Shown here one piece after another: positions 63,801 to 64,000 of a DNA stretch of 64,000 bases. The stretch lies in assembly GCF_003364205.1 (NCBI RefSeq), contig NZ_NXLV01000001.1:1-64000 (forward strand). Direction: 5' to 3'. A program made the translations under genes and the position numbers. The notes under the pieces were generated by a model. That model was not told the DNA's origin, ran no database searches, and saw only the letters and a list, made by a program, of their open reading frames with translations. Positions within the stretch are counted from its first letter, which is position 1. Every line of letters begins with the position of its first letter. The stretch comes from Helicobacter brantae (GTDB lineage: Bacteria > Campylobacterota > Campylobacteria > Campylobacterales > Helicobacteraceae).

Positions 63801-64000
63801 TCCACTCACATCTCCTGTAAGGGTTGAGTTTTTGGAGAGGAAATTTCCACCGATACTATTTCCTGCCCCACTGCCTGTGAAGTGAGCATTTGTATCTTTA
63901 AATGTGAGATCTCCTCCAATACTAGAGCCATTGGAGAGATCAAGACTGATTTCTCCATCTGTTTGAGAGAGATTGCCTGTGATAGAGGAGTTATCAAACT
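60858..64000 (-). CDS. Giant autotransporter 4, C-terminal part, runs off the window
   Basis: Frame stays open to the window edge (encoding FDNSSITGNLSQTDGEI and so on), so the true start lies beyond 64000; the GTG at 63807-63809 is only internal. More than 1047 residues visible: passenger repeats (SSITGNLSADNSTTT, TQENGTSNITF), then a junction to the barrel about at RLGDLKYIQRDLGVWMRGYVG and the last strand NVGLRMTFGRANN. About 86 residues follow, with VPVVKRYTTKDI matching the tail of autotransporter 3, so both are paralogues from duplication. Its TGA overlaps the next ATG. Upstream control, including any poly-G tract, is outside the window. Confidence 0.9.
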   Translation of the reverse strand, partial: FDNSSITGNLSQTDGEISLDLSNGSSIGGDLTFKDTNAHFTGSGAGNSIGGNFLSKNSTLTGDVSGLTLTGTFTQENGTSNITFRNNSNFNGEVTIKDATSSNLNFTNQSGINNTLTITNGNNNAVNLSDNSFINGATTITGATATITGSNGSSITGNLSADNSTTTLSLTGSSFNGSITQNQGTMNLTGTNGSSFTTQGVTINGNGTTATTNVNLDTNSTLTGNITADSSTLTFNLNNNSSLGEAGNPSDINLTNSTLSITASNGSSFNANITDNNNTNTQPLKTATLGFSSGSVYNGKMNFSNIDTTATFTGSTLNSEEMTIAGGSFTLKYDSSPNGGVISKLTATNTKLDITATGGSRAFINELSTTDSTLDLLAENNARLMANVTLQGNTTATYTALTNGNLNVNTTIASQASTLDVNLSGGMLQGSFTQTGNGAGGFSVGDVVLESVGNFGGRLAITDDSQLKSLSLSNDEQILYTNALFASAFSNPMSYVDFTLEFDDTATTSRVGKEMIVKPNPINGQPIPDAPNGQTYVRQLQVNTLSGNNGLFRVYADLGAGLADNILAQKASGDHLIQVQYRAETFQEIGGQRIVVAKVTDPTTSVSFKGTQSEVGLTRYDTEILKENSADGQGFEWIIGQATPSGISYSSKIIASMIQSQYRNFSVEIDSLDRRLGDLKYIQRDLGVWMRGYVGQGSQEARDFSVASKDNYYSVWAGVDFNSLGLTVHNFAGAFFNYTAINTESKDYTAKGYNVAFGIYNTFKAFSGFYADVLAKYIYSSNSFEISNYSLAKNSPSISNHKLLLNAEIGYSFYYGEKNKSGYIEPQFQVTSGYIDKSTLEVVDVSGETISATMARNFPVNIRAGVFWGQVFGEKIKSHIKVGSSFAYDVNSGGDLSFKDSSTELSYKQDGDFRMILSAQTDFTFNDFFKLYASLDTSFFGDYNVVYSANVGLRMTFGRANNRVRNVPMVYNPYTPPVAINDDKRTVPVVKRYTTKDIDQNYAGKPRKIESYIEGNQLPTRTPNGIGGYSSQSRQSVRDITSEVSF

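Noticed and set aside
63806-63997. 63-codon frame at the right edge
   Set aside because: It is a shifted frame of the autotransporter passenger; the correct frame stays open to the window edge with the same repeats.

Overview
The window comes from an AT-rich member of the Campylobacterota, most likely a Helicobacter species outside the H. pylori group. Protein types and gene order repeat blocks known from H. pylori: pseC / coiled-coil gene / accC / accB / dcd; rpsU, fabG, acpP, fabF, accA; tonB-like / fliO / fliN / nth / mltG / oorDABC; murC next to an aminotransferase and mutS2. Class II DAHP synthase, the MagIII glycosylase, a 510-residue FlaA behind a sigma-28 promoter and the four-subunit 2-oxoglutarate:acceptor oxidoreductase all fit. 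The exact species cannot be read from the sequence.

Layout. 1-190: edge of a probable phase-variable autotransporter gene with two homopolymer tracts. 193-3685: pseudaminic acid aminotransferase, a coiled-coil protein and biotin carboxylase/BCCP. 3787-4952: dcd and a PAP2 phosphatase. 4953-6535: about 1.6 kb without ordinary genes, holding two intact tiny hydrophobic peptide genes, a decayed third copy, direct repeats and strong RNA folds, read here as a cluster of type I toxin-antitoxin loci. 6536-10350: tRNA-Arg, S21 and fatty acid synthesis. 10551-15227: flagellin, MagIII, a small multiheme cytochrome, a WecA-like transferase and GalE. 15322-23520: a 2732-residue autotransporter with homopolymer tracts both in the upstream region and in codons 12-15. 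23765-26076: thioesterase, DAHP synthase, glutamine amidotransferase. 26088-30573: a molybdate transport operon (with a ModE-type operator) between two paralogous HEPN-type proteins, each tied to copies of a small promoter-plus-hairpin element. 30641-36576: NDH-2, S2/EF-Ts, an ABC ATPase, HemL and two small membrane proteins. 36594-40202: second autotransporter with a coding poly-G tract. 40284-44952: MutS2, MurC, aminotransferase. 45185-45610: four tRNAs behind one promoter. 45626-55105: TonB-like protein, FliO/FliN/CheX-like, Nth, FeoA, AsmA-like protein, MltG, OorDABC. 55162-64000: two translationally coupled giant autotransporters, the first running off the window.

The most interesting parts are the accessory ones. 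(1) Two HEPN (Rx4H) proteins with four copies of a promoter/hairpin element whose stem covaries between copies; this looks like an RNA-antitoxin/HEPN-toxin system. (2) A cluster of type I toxin-like loci, one with a 19-bp fold hiding its ribosome binding site and one with a clear antisense promoter just past its stop codon. (3) Autotransporters whose expression appears to be set by two homopolymer tracts, one upstream of the promoter and one in the first codons. These readings are inference from sequence; nothing was searched against databases.
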